Below are positions 1 through 12,370 of a stretch of DNA of 64,000 nucleotides, one piece after another. This stretch comes from Vandiemenella viatica (Eukaryota; Arthropoda; Insecta; Orthoptera; Morabidae): positions 181,128,437 through 181,192,436 of the forward strand of contig JARYHS010009186.1 in assembly GCA_031002005.1 (NCBI GenBank). The letters are read 5' to 3'. The notes below the pieces were generated by a model. That model was not told the origin of the DNA and searched no databases. It worked only from the letters and a program-made list of their open reading frames with translations. A program made the position numbers and the translations under genes. Position 1 is the stretch's first letter, and each line of letters opens with the position of its first letter.

Positions 1-816
1 TGCATAAATTATAAAACTAAATCCCCCATGCCTTATGCTTTAACAAGACGTATCAGGTTTCTTTCTGATGCAGGCTGCATTTAAACCTAACCACAAACTT
101 TGTTAATATTTTCTATTCCAAAATTAAAAGTTTCTGTTACATGCACATTAATACATCCATGGCATCACTTATGAATAATGACCAGTTGGGACTACTTACA
201 TGGGGAGTAGGTTACCTCGTGATACGTGATACATACATCCACTCAATCCAAGACCCTCCAAACCAAAGTACGCTCAAGCCCCTCCCAAACAAAAATCCTG
301 GATCTGCCGCTGGTAGGAGAGATGTCGTATATTATAGGAAGACATGATACTAAACAAAAATGTAAAGATAGAATAGTCATAATCCCTATATTAAAAGTAT
401 AAATTATTCTTTAACCATTCCTTTCTAATTCATATTGGTTCCAGAAGGAAATACAGGTCTACAGAAACAGCAATCACAATGTTTGTAGATTCCATAAAGA
501 AATCCCTGGATGATGGAGAGTATACAACAGCAGTACTTATAGATCTATCAAAAGCCTTTGACACAGTCAATCATCAGAGGTTACTCAACAAACTAGGAAA
601 ATGGGGAATAAGGGGTAAGGCATATAAATGGATAGAATCATATCTGTCAAATAGAAAACAATTTACGATCATAAGAAGCAACACAGACTTTAAAAATGTA
701 ACATCAAACACCCTCACTATAAAAGCAGGAGTACCACAGGGCTCGGTGCTGGGGCCTCTGTTGTTCATCCTATACATAAATGATATCCCAAGGCCAATAG
801 GGGAGAATGATTCAAT

Positions 817-3296
817 CAGGGCCAGTGTTTCGTGTTAGGCCCGGGTAGGTAGTCAGGTAATTAGTGATGAAGGAGGGGGGGGGGAGGGAGGTTCCCCTTG
901 AAAATGTGATTTAAAAAATTTATCGAATAATTTATTCAATATATTTTATTGCTTCTGCCTTCTTTTACGATTCAATCAAGACATAGATTATTGTACATTT
1001 CTGTAGATTTATAGTTAAAATTTCGAAGCGATCAAAAATTTCTATCATCATTGTTAAACAGAAAATAAACTTAAACGTTTCCATGTAGAAGCAAAATCCA
1101 GAAGCGCTATCTACCTCTGGACGCAGAATGATCTATAAAAATTGCATTAGCTTCTGATAATTTTCTCTTACTGTTTTAAGAGATTTGATTCTCACTAACC
1201 ATCTGTAAAGAATTAATGAATATGTTTTTAAATACAATACCATTAATTAAAAAGTGGATTAAACATTTTTTATAAGCACCTTGTCAGACAAAAGGCTGCA
1301 AGAGAATGTCGTTTACTAAACTGTGCAAGTCGTTTCAGCTAGTCTCGCGCGAAGTTTATCAAATCCTTAACAGTTCCAATGAATTTTCTTGCTGTTATAA
1401 CTCTCTCAATTCCACTTCGTATTTTCGTATTACAAGATTGGGATTATGAGCACTACAGTGCACAAATAGAACTCGAGGCTCTTCTTTGCGTATTCGTGAC
1501 TAGCTTGGCGAAAATGATAATGATCAGAACCAATAAGCTAAAAAAAAATCCAATAAAATTTTCACTTGCAATGAAATCTTCTGAAACGAATCTCAGACAA
1601 GATTTTCCTATTTCTTCCATGATTCTAGACAACAGTGCAGTAGCGACCAAATCAAGAATTTCATTCAAACAGTCATGATGAAGCCATTTGCGGCCATCTC
1701 TTTGTAGCAATGATTTTAGTTCAGTCACATCTTCAGCTTTAAAAATGCCATGAAATTTGAATTTTCATCTTTGTTGGCTCCTCTCACAAAAAGACCTTGT
1801 CTTTCCAACGCCTCCAAAGTACTGAATATTTTTGACAAATCTGTACCGTAATCGAACATTTGTTTTGAACGAGCTGTTGATATCGATTGTTCCACATTTA
1901 TATTATCAACGTTTTTTAACGCTTCAGTATGAAGAGAACTAATGCTAAGTATATATTTTGTTGATTAACCGTTATTGTGTCTCAAAATGAATCCAAAAAA
2001 GTCCAATCCGTAGATTTTTTTTTTTTATAAAAAAATTGAATCTTTGGCAAAGTGTTCATTATGTGAAACAGAATTTCCACTACACTACAATTGCTTTTAA
2101 AAGTCATTTGAACTCTATGCATCCAGTGTGAAAAACTAAATGCAGGTCGTTAATTGCAAGAACAAGAAACAATAATATCAATGTCAGTCTAGTCCAGTAG
2201 TTGAAGCAAATAAACTTCCATTAGAAGAAGAACTTCCTAAGGGATGTCATGTGAACGCTCTCAAATATTTCATGTTATTATTATTACCCCGTAGATTTTT
2301 GTCAGCGAAGCAGCCTTAATTTATGAAGAAATAAGAAGCAATTTAAAACAAGAAATGCTGCTAAGCTTTTGCTTTTAAAATTTAACTTGCTATTTTTAAC
2401 TTTCGAATACTAGCTACAGTAATCTGAAAACTAATATTATATTTATTTAAAAACCAGTTACTGACTGATTGATTTGACCATTGAAATAAACATTTTTTTC
2501 ACTTTTATTAAATTTACTAAACAGAAGTATTTTGAAACTAAATGAAGATCTGTGACACCAAATGACATTTTTATTCAACATTTTCATATAATTTCTGCTT
2601 CTGTTTCCGCTTCTGTAATGTAAATTCCGTTTCATCTGTAGTAAATACGCATGAATATTCATTGCCTATGTACTTGTTTATATGGTGAAGAACAAAAATA
2701 AGAGTTTACTTTCGCTTACTCTCCCGATTTTGATTGTCAGCAGACTGAACAAGGTCATCTTTTAAATTTCTAGTGGTCCTACGTCTAAGGACGATGCAAA
2801 ATACCCTCCACATTTCCCTTTCTAGAGTTATCCACACTCACTTAATTTCTCCTTTACAGCATGACTACGAGTTTATCCAATTGATTTTTTTTACTATAAT
2901 ACACACGGATTCAGCCAAAGCTGCTTCGTATTACACTAAAATGGCTTTCACGCATGACTGTTTCGGATGTACGTTATTCTACCGTAGCACTCTTGCTTTC
3001 ACACATGATTGTTTGCCGTCTATCGAGCTCAGTAGGCGATAGCTGTGGTGGCGATCTCTGCTGAAACATCAAAGGAATTTTGCGCCTTACTAATGGCGAT
3101 GTTGTGGGTACACAGTCTATTTTACACACATTTTGAATGATGAAACTAATATGCTTAGCTGGTCTGCTCTCTTCCTCTCATTTCTTTCCTATATACACGC
3201 CCAGTTGCTCACAAATTCCGGGTGGGTATTTTACCCACCCGGAATTTCCCGGGTGGGTACCTCTACCCACCATACCCACATTATCCACCGGCCCTG
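817..3296. mobile_element. hAT transposon, 2480 bp, left arm only
   Basis: Flanked by perfect 8 bp direct repeats GATTCAAT at 809-816 and 3297-3304. Ends are CAGGGCCAGTG and CACCGGCCCTG, giving imperfect inverted termini of about 11 bp, both typical of hAT elements. The right arm has the empty site at 35899-35906, where the same LINE frame is continuous. Near the 3' end is an internal palindrome of CCACCCGGGAA-type repeats (about 3220-3265). The internal transposase is decayed. Confidence 0.92.
1400..1930 (-). pseudogene. Decayed ZMYM1/DUF4371-like hAT transposase
   Basis: Minus-strand fragments in more than one frame read QGLFVRGANKDENSNF, then an EDVTELKSLLQRD-like stretch, then LNEILDLVATALLSRIMEEI. 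As I recall, this resembles the order seen in ZMYM1-type hAT proteins (LRGH.DE, NFLELL, EILD.IA). Only part of the catalytic region is recognisable, with frameshifts, so it is non-coding today. It gives the hAT assignment of 817-3296 protein-level support. Confidence 0.55.
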
Positions 3297-4223
3297 GATT
3301 CAATGGTCCTTTATGTAGATGATGCAACTGTGAAGATGCTAAACATCAAACTATGTAATCTAGAAACAAACCTTAATCTTTACTTCCAGAGACTAATCAA
3401 ATGGTTAGAAGATAATTATCTTGTAATCAACTTAAACAAAACCCGAATGATATCATTTCAGTCAAAAAGAACAAGGTACTCTGTAAATTTAAACATAAGC
3501 AGTGAGCAAATAAAGGAGACAGAATCAGCTAACTTGCTAGGGAGTCAAATAGACAAATTAATGAATTGGGAAAAACAGGTGGTTCAATGCTGTAAGAAAC
3601 TAACCCCTATTGTATTTATGGTCAGCTACCTCTTAGAATTCTTCAGCAGGGATACTCTGATGACTATCTATTACTCCCTTTTTGAAAGCCAACTGAGATA
3701 TGGTATATCAGCATGGGGAAGGCCCACAGAAAATAACGTAATGAGAATATTAAAAATACAAAAACATATGATTAGAACAATACTAAAAGAAAAAAGAATG
3801 GTTTCATGTAGAAAATATTTTGTAGATTTGAAGATTCTAACATTTCCCTGTATATACATATATAAGACTATACTGCTCTCACTCACAAAGAAGGTTGTTA
3901 AAAAGAATGAGCAAGTGCACGAATATGAAACACGTAATAAAATTAATTTCAATTTACACGCACACAACACAAAAAAATTTGAAAAATGTCCTTCATATTC
4001 GGGAGCCCAACTGTTCAATAAACTTCCGACAGATATAAGATTAATTAGTAACAAGGGAGAACAGTTCAAACATAAGCTTAAAGAGTATTTATGTGATAAA
4101 GCCTTCTACTCAATCAAAGAGTATTTAACTGATGAATGAGGGAAGGAAAGGCAGAATAAAAAATTGTTTGTAGTAGTAGGTTGTACTTATATAGGATATT
4201 ACAGCACATATTTGTCAATAACA

Positions 4224-4266
<43 letters not shown>

Positions 4267-4449
4267 TATTAAACGATTTATAGTTAACTTAAGGCATAAA
4301 ATTGTTAAGTAAGATAAGAATAATATTGAATATACTGTACCTTGATTTGTCCTAATTCATTATACAAGTTATATGTAAAAGATGTATAGGACCAAATAAA
4401 ATGAATGAATGAATGAAAAGATAGGTCTGATGTTACAAAAAATTTTTAG

Positions 4450-4616
4450 GATGTGGATTGCCAGCTGGAGTTCATGAAGTGGAAATAATTGAGAGACTTC
4501 GTATTAAAAGGGCATGGGAACGGTGCTTACCTCCACTGGACACAGCTGCGAATATTGACAAGAGGAGGGATATTGTAGAAGCCCTTGAAAGGGATGAGTG
4601 GTCTTTCAGGGAAGAG
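4450..4616 (+). CDS. CFAP91: CFAP91/MAATS1-like exon B, inverted left-arm copy
   Basis: Same exon as 34578-34744 in opposite orientation: acceptor TTTTTAG|GA, donor GAAGAG|GTATGT, open frame of the same length, first full codon TGT instead of TGC. The upstream exon A is not present to the left within the window, so this copy is either disconnected from the 5' part of the gene or continues beyond the edge. Either it is the second haplotype placed in reverse or a true partial duplication. Confidence 0.8.
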
Positions 4617-5223
4617 GTATGTAGATGCCTTGTCTTTATAATAATTACACAATACATTATCATATCACCTTTTGTTGTGAGAAAACTAATTCTGTTTTAA
4701 GTTATCTGCCTGACTCATTTGTTCATGACATGCTATATTACTTGGTAAATTATTGGTTCTCTGTTAATCCCTCATGTTTTTCACAATTTAGATAGAACTA
4801 ACTGTTCCATATAAACATTGACGTACATAATCCAAGCTAGAAGTATGTTATTTTCCAGTTGGATTTTTCAAGTTCATATAGTTCTAACAACCACAACACC
4901 TGTTTTAGGGTTGGAGCTGTCAGAATTTTTCCTGATACTATTCCCCTTCAGAACTCCATAGATGGGAACCATGCATCCTCCTGGCCTTAGCCTCTGATAA
5001 GACCTATCATTGTGTTATTAGAATTATACTATTTAGCTTATTATTGGAGGGGACTGAAATTTACCAGGTGTCAACTGGGTGGGAAATAAGATAAATAACA
5101 CAAGGGAACAGAGATTTGCAAATACCCTAATCAGGGAAGGAGGTTTACACAAGTGGTAGAGCAAAATATAAGGGGACCAAACATGTTGAATATCTTTCTA
5201 ATAAGTCAAATAATTCAAAGTCA

Positions 5224-6513
5224 TTGCGTCAAAGTGTTCAGACCAGTATTTTCCACCAAAATATAAGAGGAATATTTAGTAAAACTGATGACATTACCTT
5301 AAGCCTAGAAGAGATTCAAAATTCCAGAAATTTTAATGTAGACGTTTTGTGTATATCTGAGCATCATTTGTCTGATACAGGAATATCTCAGCTGTCCATC
5401 CCAAATTTTAAATTAAGCTCTCATTTCTGCAGATGTAAAATGGAGAAAGGGGGAGTTGCCATTTTTGTTAAAAATAATATTGAATGCAGTAGTGTAGTTG
5501 TAAGTAAGTATTGTATAGAACAACACTTTGAATGTTGTGTTACTAAACTAGAATATGATAAGGAAGAGCTGATAGTGATAGCAATTTACAGGGCCCCCTC
5601 AGGTAATTTCAGACTGTTTTTATCTCATTTAGAGTCTTTGCTACTAAGTTTTACAAATAGCAAACAAATAGTATTATGTGGAGATTTCAATGTTGACTTT
5701 CTGAATCACAGCAATGATAGATTAGATATGGAAGCCTTGATGTTGTCTTTTAACTTAACAGCACTTGTAAATTTTCCTACGAGAATACAAAATAATAGCA
5801 GGACTGCAATTGATAATTTTTTTATGGATATTTCTCAGTGCAGTAATTACAGCATACATCCAGTAATAAATGGTATCTCAGATCATGATGCCCAGCTATT
5901 ATGTATCGAGTCCAGGAACACTGTTAAACAGATAAAGAAAAGCTGGGTTTATAGAAGAAATATTAGTGAAAATAATATAAAACACTTCATAGATACCTTA
6001 AACAATGAAAACTGGTTAGAAGTATATAATGCGCAGGGTGTTAATGCGAAATTTGATTCCTTTCTGAATATATTTCTAACACTTTTTGAAGGTAGTTTCA
6101 AAAAAAGGAAAATTCTCAACACTCCAAACAATGAACTGGGCATGGGATGGATAACAAAGGGTATTAGAATCTCTAGTAAAACAAAGAGGGACCTTTATTT
6201 AAAAATGAGAGAATCAGATAACTATGCGCTGAAAGTTCACTATAAAACTTATTCTAAAATACTAAGAAATGTAATAAGGAAGGCCAAGAACAGGTACATA
6301 TTGGCGAAAATAGAAAATTCAGACAATAAAATGAGAACAATATGGAATATAATAAAGACTGAAACAGGAAAAACTGTAAATCACTCTAAGGACATAAAAA
6401 TAGAACAAAATGGATATGTGTATAGCGAAGTAGGGGAAGTTTGTGAAATATTTAACAAACATTTTACGTCAGTAGTAGATAAATTAGGCATAGAAAAAGC
6501 AATCCCCACATAG
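5224..6513 (+). pseudogene. LINE B apurinic-type endonuclease region
   Basis: 429-residue frame without a clear start codon, consistent with 5' truncation. Endonuclease/exonuclease/phosphatase landmarks are NIRG near the start, DVLCISEHHL near residue 40, GGVAIFV near 80, IYRAPSG near 123, LCGDFNVDF near 150 and ISDHD near 220. After about residue 250 is the linker to RT. It ends at TAG (6511-6513) because of a frameshift; the RT frame is open from about 6503. Confidence 0.85.
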
Positions 6514-8125
6514 TGCTCTAAGGCTTCTTGAGACTGCTTTCCCAAATAGCTTTGTGGAGATGAAATTGCCACCAGTAACAGTCTCAGAAATAAATAAACT
6601 CATTAAACAATTAAAACCTAAAAATTCTTCCAGCTATGACAATATTTCAAGTAAATTACTGAAAAGATGTTGAGACTGTATCAGTCATGTACTTGCTCAC
6701 ATTTGTAATGAATCCTTAATACAAGGTGTTTTTCCCGATAGACTAAAATATGCTGTTGTAAAACCATTATTTAAAAAAGGAGAAGTAACATGTGTAGACA
6801 ACTATCGTCCCATTTCATTACTTTCAACATTCTCAAAGGTATTTGAAAAAGTCATGTATAGAAGAGTAATAAAACATGTTACACACTATAATATCCTAAC
6901 TAATTCACAATTTGGGTTCAAAAAAGGATCATCCATAGAAATGGCTATATATTCATTTTTAAATAACACATTTGAGGAACTGAATAATAAAATGAATCCT
7001 GTAGGAATATTTTGTGATCTTGCAAAAGCATTTGACTGTGTAAATCATGAATTACTTTTGAAAAAAATGGAATACTATGGTATTTTTGGGACCGCAGGTA
7101 AATGGTTTAAATCATACATTGAAAGCCGAATGCAAAAAGTTTCAATTTTTGATTCTAAAATAAGTAAAGATGCTTCATCAGACTGGGAGAAAATAAAACA
7201 TGGAATTCCACAAGGCTCTGTCTTAGGTCCCCTCCTCTTTCTGTTATACATCAATGACCTTCCTGGAAATTTATCCGACGAAGTTAAGAGTGTTTTATTT
7301 GCAGATGACACTAACCTTACTGTGCGTAAAACACCAAACAGTACTATAGAATTTAATGTAAATGAAGTACTTAGAGTAGTAGCAAATTGGTTTAAGGCAA
7401 ATTCATTAAAATTAAATTTTGAAAAAACACATTATATTAGGTTTAAAACAAAAAACTATGCACAGCCAGATATATGTATAAACTATAAAAACAACACAAT
7501 CTTAGAAACAGAGAGTATAAAATTTCTTGGTATTAAAATAGATCAGAAACTCTGTTGGCATGATCATATCACTACACTACTGGCAAAGTTAAGTAGTGCC
7601 ACCTTTGCAATACGAACACTTTCTCTAACAGCAGATCTAGAATTAATGAAACAGGTGTACTACTCATATTTTCATTCAGTAATGTCATATGGCATAATTT
7701 TTTGGGGAAACTCTTCACAAAGTAAAAAAGTTTTCATAGCACAGAAAAGAGCTATTAGGTTTCTGTGTAGGGTAAAACCAAGAACTTCTTGCAGACAACT
7801 CTTTAAGAAACTGAATATTCTTACAATGTATTCTCAGTATATATATTCTCTCATGAGCTTTGTCATAGAAAATTTTAACCTGTTTACACCTAATTCACAG
7901 GTACACAGTTTCAATACAAGAAACAGAAATAACTTGCATAAAACACAAACATCTCTGTCATTAGTACAAAGAGGAGTTAATTATTCTGGGATACATCTGT
8001 TTAATAAACTACCTAATCGTATAAAACAGCTTTCAGATAATAAAGATGTATTCAAACAAAAACTTAGAGATTATCTTATTGGCAACTCCTTCTACTCCAT
8101 TCAAGAATTTGAAGAAAATAATTAA
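6503..8125 (+). pseudogene. LINE B reverse transcriptase region
   Basis: Continues the endonuclease polyprotein in another frame, with one internal TGA at 6671-6673. RT boxes are NYRPISLLSTFSKVFEKV, QFGFKKGSS, CDLAKAFDCVNHELL, HGIPQGSVLGPLLF and LFADDTNL, then thumb FLGIKIDQ and the C-terminal SYGIIFWG and GIHLFNKLP. The longest uninterrupted stretch is 423 codons from 6854. Two lesions in 2.9 kb indicate a fairly recent, inactive copy. Confidence 0.87.
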
Positions 8126-9800
8126 TTGTACTCATTATGACGTTTGCAAAACTCAGTTGCAAAAATGTATGTTTATTATTATTTCTTGTATTTGTAAAAT
8201 ATGTATATATTTACTATGATATGACTCATATTATGTGTATATGTATCAACAATGACATGTTTCACATCCCAGAGGTATTTCCTCAGCAGGGATCCATGGA
8301 ACAAGATTGATAAATAAATAAATAAAAGCCTGATGAAAATCTTATAGGGTTTCAAGTAACTGAAGGAATAAGTGATCACTGTGCGGTACCGATGGATATT
8401 AGGAGATTCAGTAAACCTGTGGCCAAAACAGAAGGGGGAAAAGGCATAATTATAAAAGGCACAGACTTTAAAATTGAAGAGATATTTCAGGGAAAGGTTC
8501 ATCAAATGGAAGGATGGTACAAGTACAGTGGAGGCAAAATGGGAAGAGTTTAAGGAGATAATAAAAAAGGTTGAGGAAATGTTTATTCCAAAACAGAAAA
8601 TAAAGAGAAGTACAGAACCTACATATCACAATAGGGAGGTGAGAAGGTTAAAGAGGCTAGTGAGACAGAAATACAACAGAGTAAAGAGACAGGAAAGCAG
8701 TAGGGAATACTTAAAACAAACTAAACAAGCAATTACTAAGAGCAAAGAGAGAAGCAAAGAATGAGTTTCTGAAGGAGATTATTGGTGCAGGAGGATCACT
8801 AATGATACATCTAGAAATTTCGATGGCCATATTAGAAAACTGAGGGAAAAGGAAGGTATTCAGACCATTGTAGATAAGAACAGAGTTGAAGTCACTGAGG
8901 ATTTTAAAATTGCAGTGACATTAAGTGACTGGTTTAGTGACACAACTAGGGACAATCATCCTGTGATGGAAGGTAATGAATCAGAGGAGACTCTCCTAAA
9001 TGTATAAATGAGGAAACCACAAAATTTGAAATAAATTCTCAGGAAATTATGAAGGAACTCAGAAAGCTAAAAAAATCGTAAAGGTGCTGGTGTAGATAAT
9101 AATACTACAGATGTATTAAGGATTGTGGGATATGATGTACCTTACCTTGAAATTTTATTTATAATGAGTTTGGTGTCTTGTTGCTTACCAGAGGATTGTA
9201 AAAGAGCGATAGTAGTACTGGTTCATAAAGGAGGGGTTACAAATAGGGTTGACAATAACAGGCCAATTAGTTTTATATCAGTGATAGACAAAATGATCAA
9301 GAGATTGATATGCAACCATATTAGAATGTCCATGAGGAAAGAAACTGGTTTTCAGATCGACAACATGACTTTAGGCAAGTATATTCATGTGTATCTCAGA
9401 TGGTGGGGTAAATAAAAGATATTTTAGATGAATTGGACAAGGAAGGCCAAGCTGATAGTGTGGCACTGGATCTTTCTAAGGTGTTTGACAGAGTGAACCA
9501 TAAAATGGTTTTAAATAAACTCAAATCTATTGGATTGGATGAAAAAGTTACTTGTTGGGTAGAGGAATTCTTAAAAGCCAGAAAGCAGAGTGTTAGAGTA
9601 GGAAATATATTATCAAAAGAGGTGGAAGTAAATATGGGAGTGCCACAGGGTAGTGTATTGGGACTGTTGTTGTTCATAATTTCATAATTCTAATGAATGA
9701 CTGTGTTGCTGTGTTACAGTCAGAGTCTAGGTATTTTGGAGATGATGTAATGGTACACAATTGGATCAAAACAGGTGAAGGCTGTGAACAGCTTATTAGT

Positions 9801-11600
9801 TGTGTCGTGGTTTATAATATATTAAATAAGCAGTTCCAGACACACTTGTAAATTAAACTTGTTTTTATTTTTCATAAAACATTGGACTTCAAAAATACTG
9901 GTCACATGTAAACACAAACTCCAGTGATTACTCTCAATACTCCTTCCATCTACATCTACATATATACTCTGCAATTCACAAAAATGTGGGTGGCGGAGGG
10001 TGCTTGTGCATTCCAATCCCTAATGGTATGAGGGAAAAAAGAATTTATATAAGAATCAGTGCGGCACCTTATTTCTCTAATTTTATCTTTCCTGTCATTC
10101 CGACTCAAATAGGTTGCTGGACGAAGTATTTCACTACACTTGTAAGTGAAAGTGGGAGTACGCATGTTTACCAATAAGTTTATATGAAACGTGCGTCATC
10201 TATCTACCAGAGACTCTCAGCCTAGTCTACTAATCAGTTCTGTACCACTTTCATAAGAACTGTAGCAAGTGGTCACGATTCGAGTGGCTCTTCTCTGTAC
10301 TTTCTCTTCTCTGTACTTCCAAAGACAATATTACCACACTCTCTCACAGTACATACAAAACTGTTCCAACTGAGTGTCCTTTGCTGATGTAAACTGTTTT
10401 CTATGACGAAGTAAAACTGTTCTAACCGAGTCTCTGCTGCTCACTTTATATAAGTTTCATAGAAAGTTCCAGAACATTACAAAGGCTTCCGACAGACATT
10501 TCTTGAACCTTAACAATACTTAAAAATTTTAAAAATATATTGAACACAATCAAAATCAATACATAATCATTTAAAATCATTACAAAATGCTCAGAAATGA
10601 AAATTAAAGATATTTAAACACAAAATTATCCACATAAATCATTTTATACTGTAGTAAATCATCTTTTAAACATCATATCCCACCTTGATACTTGGAATAC
10701 AAACATTTAATCAATTTCTCTTGCATAGTTGTGTCCTTAAACATATTAAATAGTATTTACACAGTCTCTTTTCATAAAACAAAGTCAATTTACACTGACT
10801 TACAGTAAATTGCAAGACAAACATACAAAATCATATTCACTCAACCCCTAGCTTGCTACTAATAATTCACAAAATACAATTCCATTAAAGTCTAGGTTTG
10901 AGGGCTGTTAAAAGCTGCAGGGTGACCTGTGTAGGATTTAAATATGTAAATTGATGAAATAAGAATATTGGAGCTGATCAGTGGTTTGTTTTATAGTCTT
11001 TCCTTGGCGTGATACTAACATTAAAATCAATAGTAGTCCTTCAGTCACTGTTCAAGGGCCATAAAATTATAAACACACTAATCATCATTACAGTTTTGCA
11101 AGTTATGCCGACCTGCTCGGCTGATTATGTGAAAAGGTTGCCGGCTCACACACAAAGCAACAACAACGTGCAGATATGAACACATTACATTCTTTTAATT
11201 ACATGAAAACTGATACAACCCACCAAAGTGAACCACCAGTGATTAATAACCTAATTTGACCATATTATGAAGATGAAACAGTTTGTAATTAGAAAAATGT
11301 TCAGGCCAACATATACCCGCCATATTACACTTGTTGAAAACACAGTTATCATCATGTCACAGTCATTACACACGTTTTGGAGTACTGCTGATATTCGGTA
11401 AGCAGTTAGGTAGTTTTACTCTTGTGTAATCACTGCCACACACACCGTATTCATGGCATTCTTACATTAGACACCGACCTGTGCGCACAAAGAGTCCATG
11501 TTCTTCCGCGGCTAGCAACAGACTGGCTCCATCTTTTCCTGCAATGATCTTCTCACATGTACCAATGTCGATATACCAGCAATACTATTGTATCGTCACA
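9801..11600. mobile_element. Putative large solo LTR in LINE C, left arm
   Basis: An 1800 bp block interrupting LINE C, bounded by TGTGTCGTGG and TATCGTCACA (TG...CA ends). The minus strand has a TATATAAAG box followed by a GAGACTCGGTT stretch, as in an LTR promoter. It contains a LINE D RT C-terminal fragment in the minus orientation. No convincing target-site duplication was found, so solo LTR is an inference and it could be another kind of insertion. Confidence 0.5.
9956..10340 (-). pseudogene. LINE D RT C-terminal fragment, left arm
   Basis: The minus strand reads an RRAxRIVT-like segment, then PATYLSRNDRKDKIREIRCR and NSFFPHTIRDWNAQ, ending in (CTACAT)n on the plus strand. FFPRTIRDWN near the C-terminus and a (TGTAGA)n tail are typical of arthropod non-LTR elements. 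Only about the last 120 residues remain. Confidence 0.65.
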
Positions 11601-12370
11601 CATAGGTAGAATACCTAAATGGGTAGGTCAACATGGAATGAAGATAAATGTCAAGAAATGTCAGCATATTAGTTACACAGATATAAAAGGTTAATTACGA
11701 TTATAGGGTGGGGTCAGAATAGCTTGTTGAAAGCTTGAAGTGTAAATATCTTGGCACAACGTTTGATAAAAAAACTCAACTGGGCAGAGCTCATTGCACA
11801 GGTGGTAGAAAAAGATTACAAAGTCCTTCATTTTCTGGAGAGGGTGATGAGAGGATGTACCAGAGAAGTTAGGGAGTTGAGTTACAAAACTTTGGTCAGA
11901 CCATTGGTTGAATACGGTGGTGTAGTTTGGGACCCAAATTTTGTTTATCAAATACAGGAGTTGGAAGGTGTACAGAGAAGAGCAGCTAGATTTGTGTGTA
12001 GTATTTATCACATTACCCAGTCAGTTACTGATATGATAAAGGAGCTGGATTGGGACTCATTGGAGGAAAGGAAGAGGGTGAAGAGAGTGCGTGGAATGTA
12101 TAGGGCATATGTTGGTGATGATGTTTGGAGGGATATTGGCCAAAGAATTATGAATAGTGCATGGAAGCGGAAAGGTGACCATAATCACAAGCTTGTGTTC
12201 AATTTCATGCCTAAGGGAGTGGGAAAATTTTCTTTTGTTGGCATGGGTGTCATGTATTGGAACAAATTACCAAGTGTAGTGATGAATAAGTTTTCAAAAA
12301 CACTTATGTAAAGGGATAATTAGATGACTAGGGAAATTGCCACCAGAGTGTTGGCTCCATCACAATTACA

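Larger units (their letters stand above)
410..4417 (+). mobile_element. LINE A, left copy, split by a hAT insertion
   Basis: A 5'-truncated non-LTR retrotransposon. Reverse transcriptase sequence runs from about 479 to 816 (LIDLSKAFDTVNH, GVPQGSVLGPLLF), is interrupted by 817-3296, and resumes with MVLYVDDATVKM, the catalytic box in YVDD form. The frame then stays open to a stop at 4137-4139. The 3' UTR holds an A run (4227-4262) and the element ends in a short (ATGA)n tail near 4417. The RT boxes look CR1/Jockey-like, but the clade is uncertain. The tail stops roughly 30-40 bp before exon B'. Confidence 0.85.
5205..8326 (+). mobile_element. LINE B, 3.1 kb insertion, left arm only
   Basis: Inserted in LINE C between TTTCTAATAA and AGCCTGATGA; the uninterrupted site is at 33996/33997 in the right arm. 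It is 5'-truncated (begins just before the endonuclease) and ends in an (AAAT)n tail at about 8309-8326. No clear target-site duplication is visible. Order is endonuclease, linker, RT, C-terminal domain, short 3' UTR. It looks like a Jockey/CR1-superfamily element. Confidence 0.9.
5044..12370 (+). mobile_element. LINE C, left copy, with two nested insertions
   Basis: A 5'-truncated, decayed non-LTR retrotransposon in three pieces. 5044-5204 encodes the endonuclease end (GGD.NLPGVNW with an in-frame stop). 8327-9800 carries the SDH endonuclease motif, a basic linker, and RT to GVPQGSVLG. 11601-12370 carries the thumb and C-terminal region (LVRPLVEYGGVVWDP, VQRRAARFV, YWNKLPS) and an ATT-rich tail. 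LINE B sits between pieces one and two, and a 1.8 kb element between two and three. Multiple stops and frameshifts make it inactive. Confidence 0.83.

Noticed and set aside
7075..7311. Minus-strand 78-residue frame in LINE B
   Set aside because: Shadow of the RT frame on the other strand.
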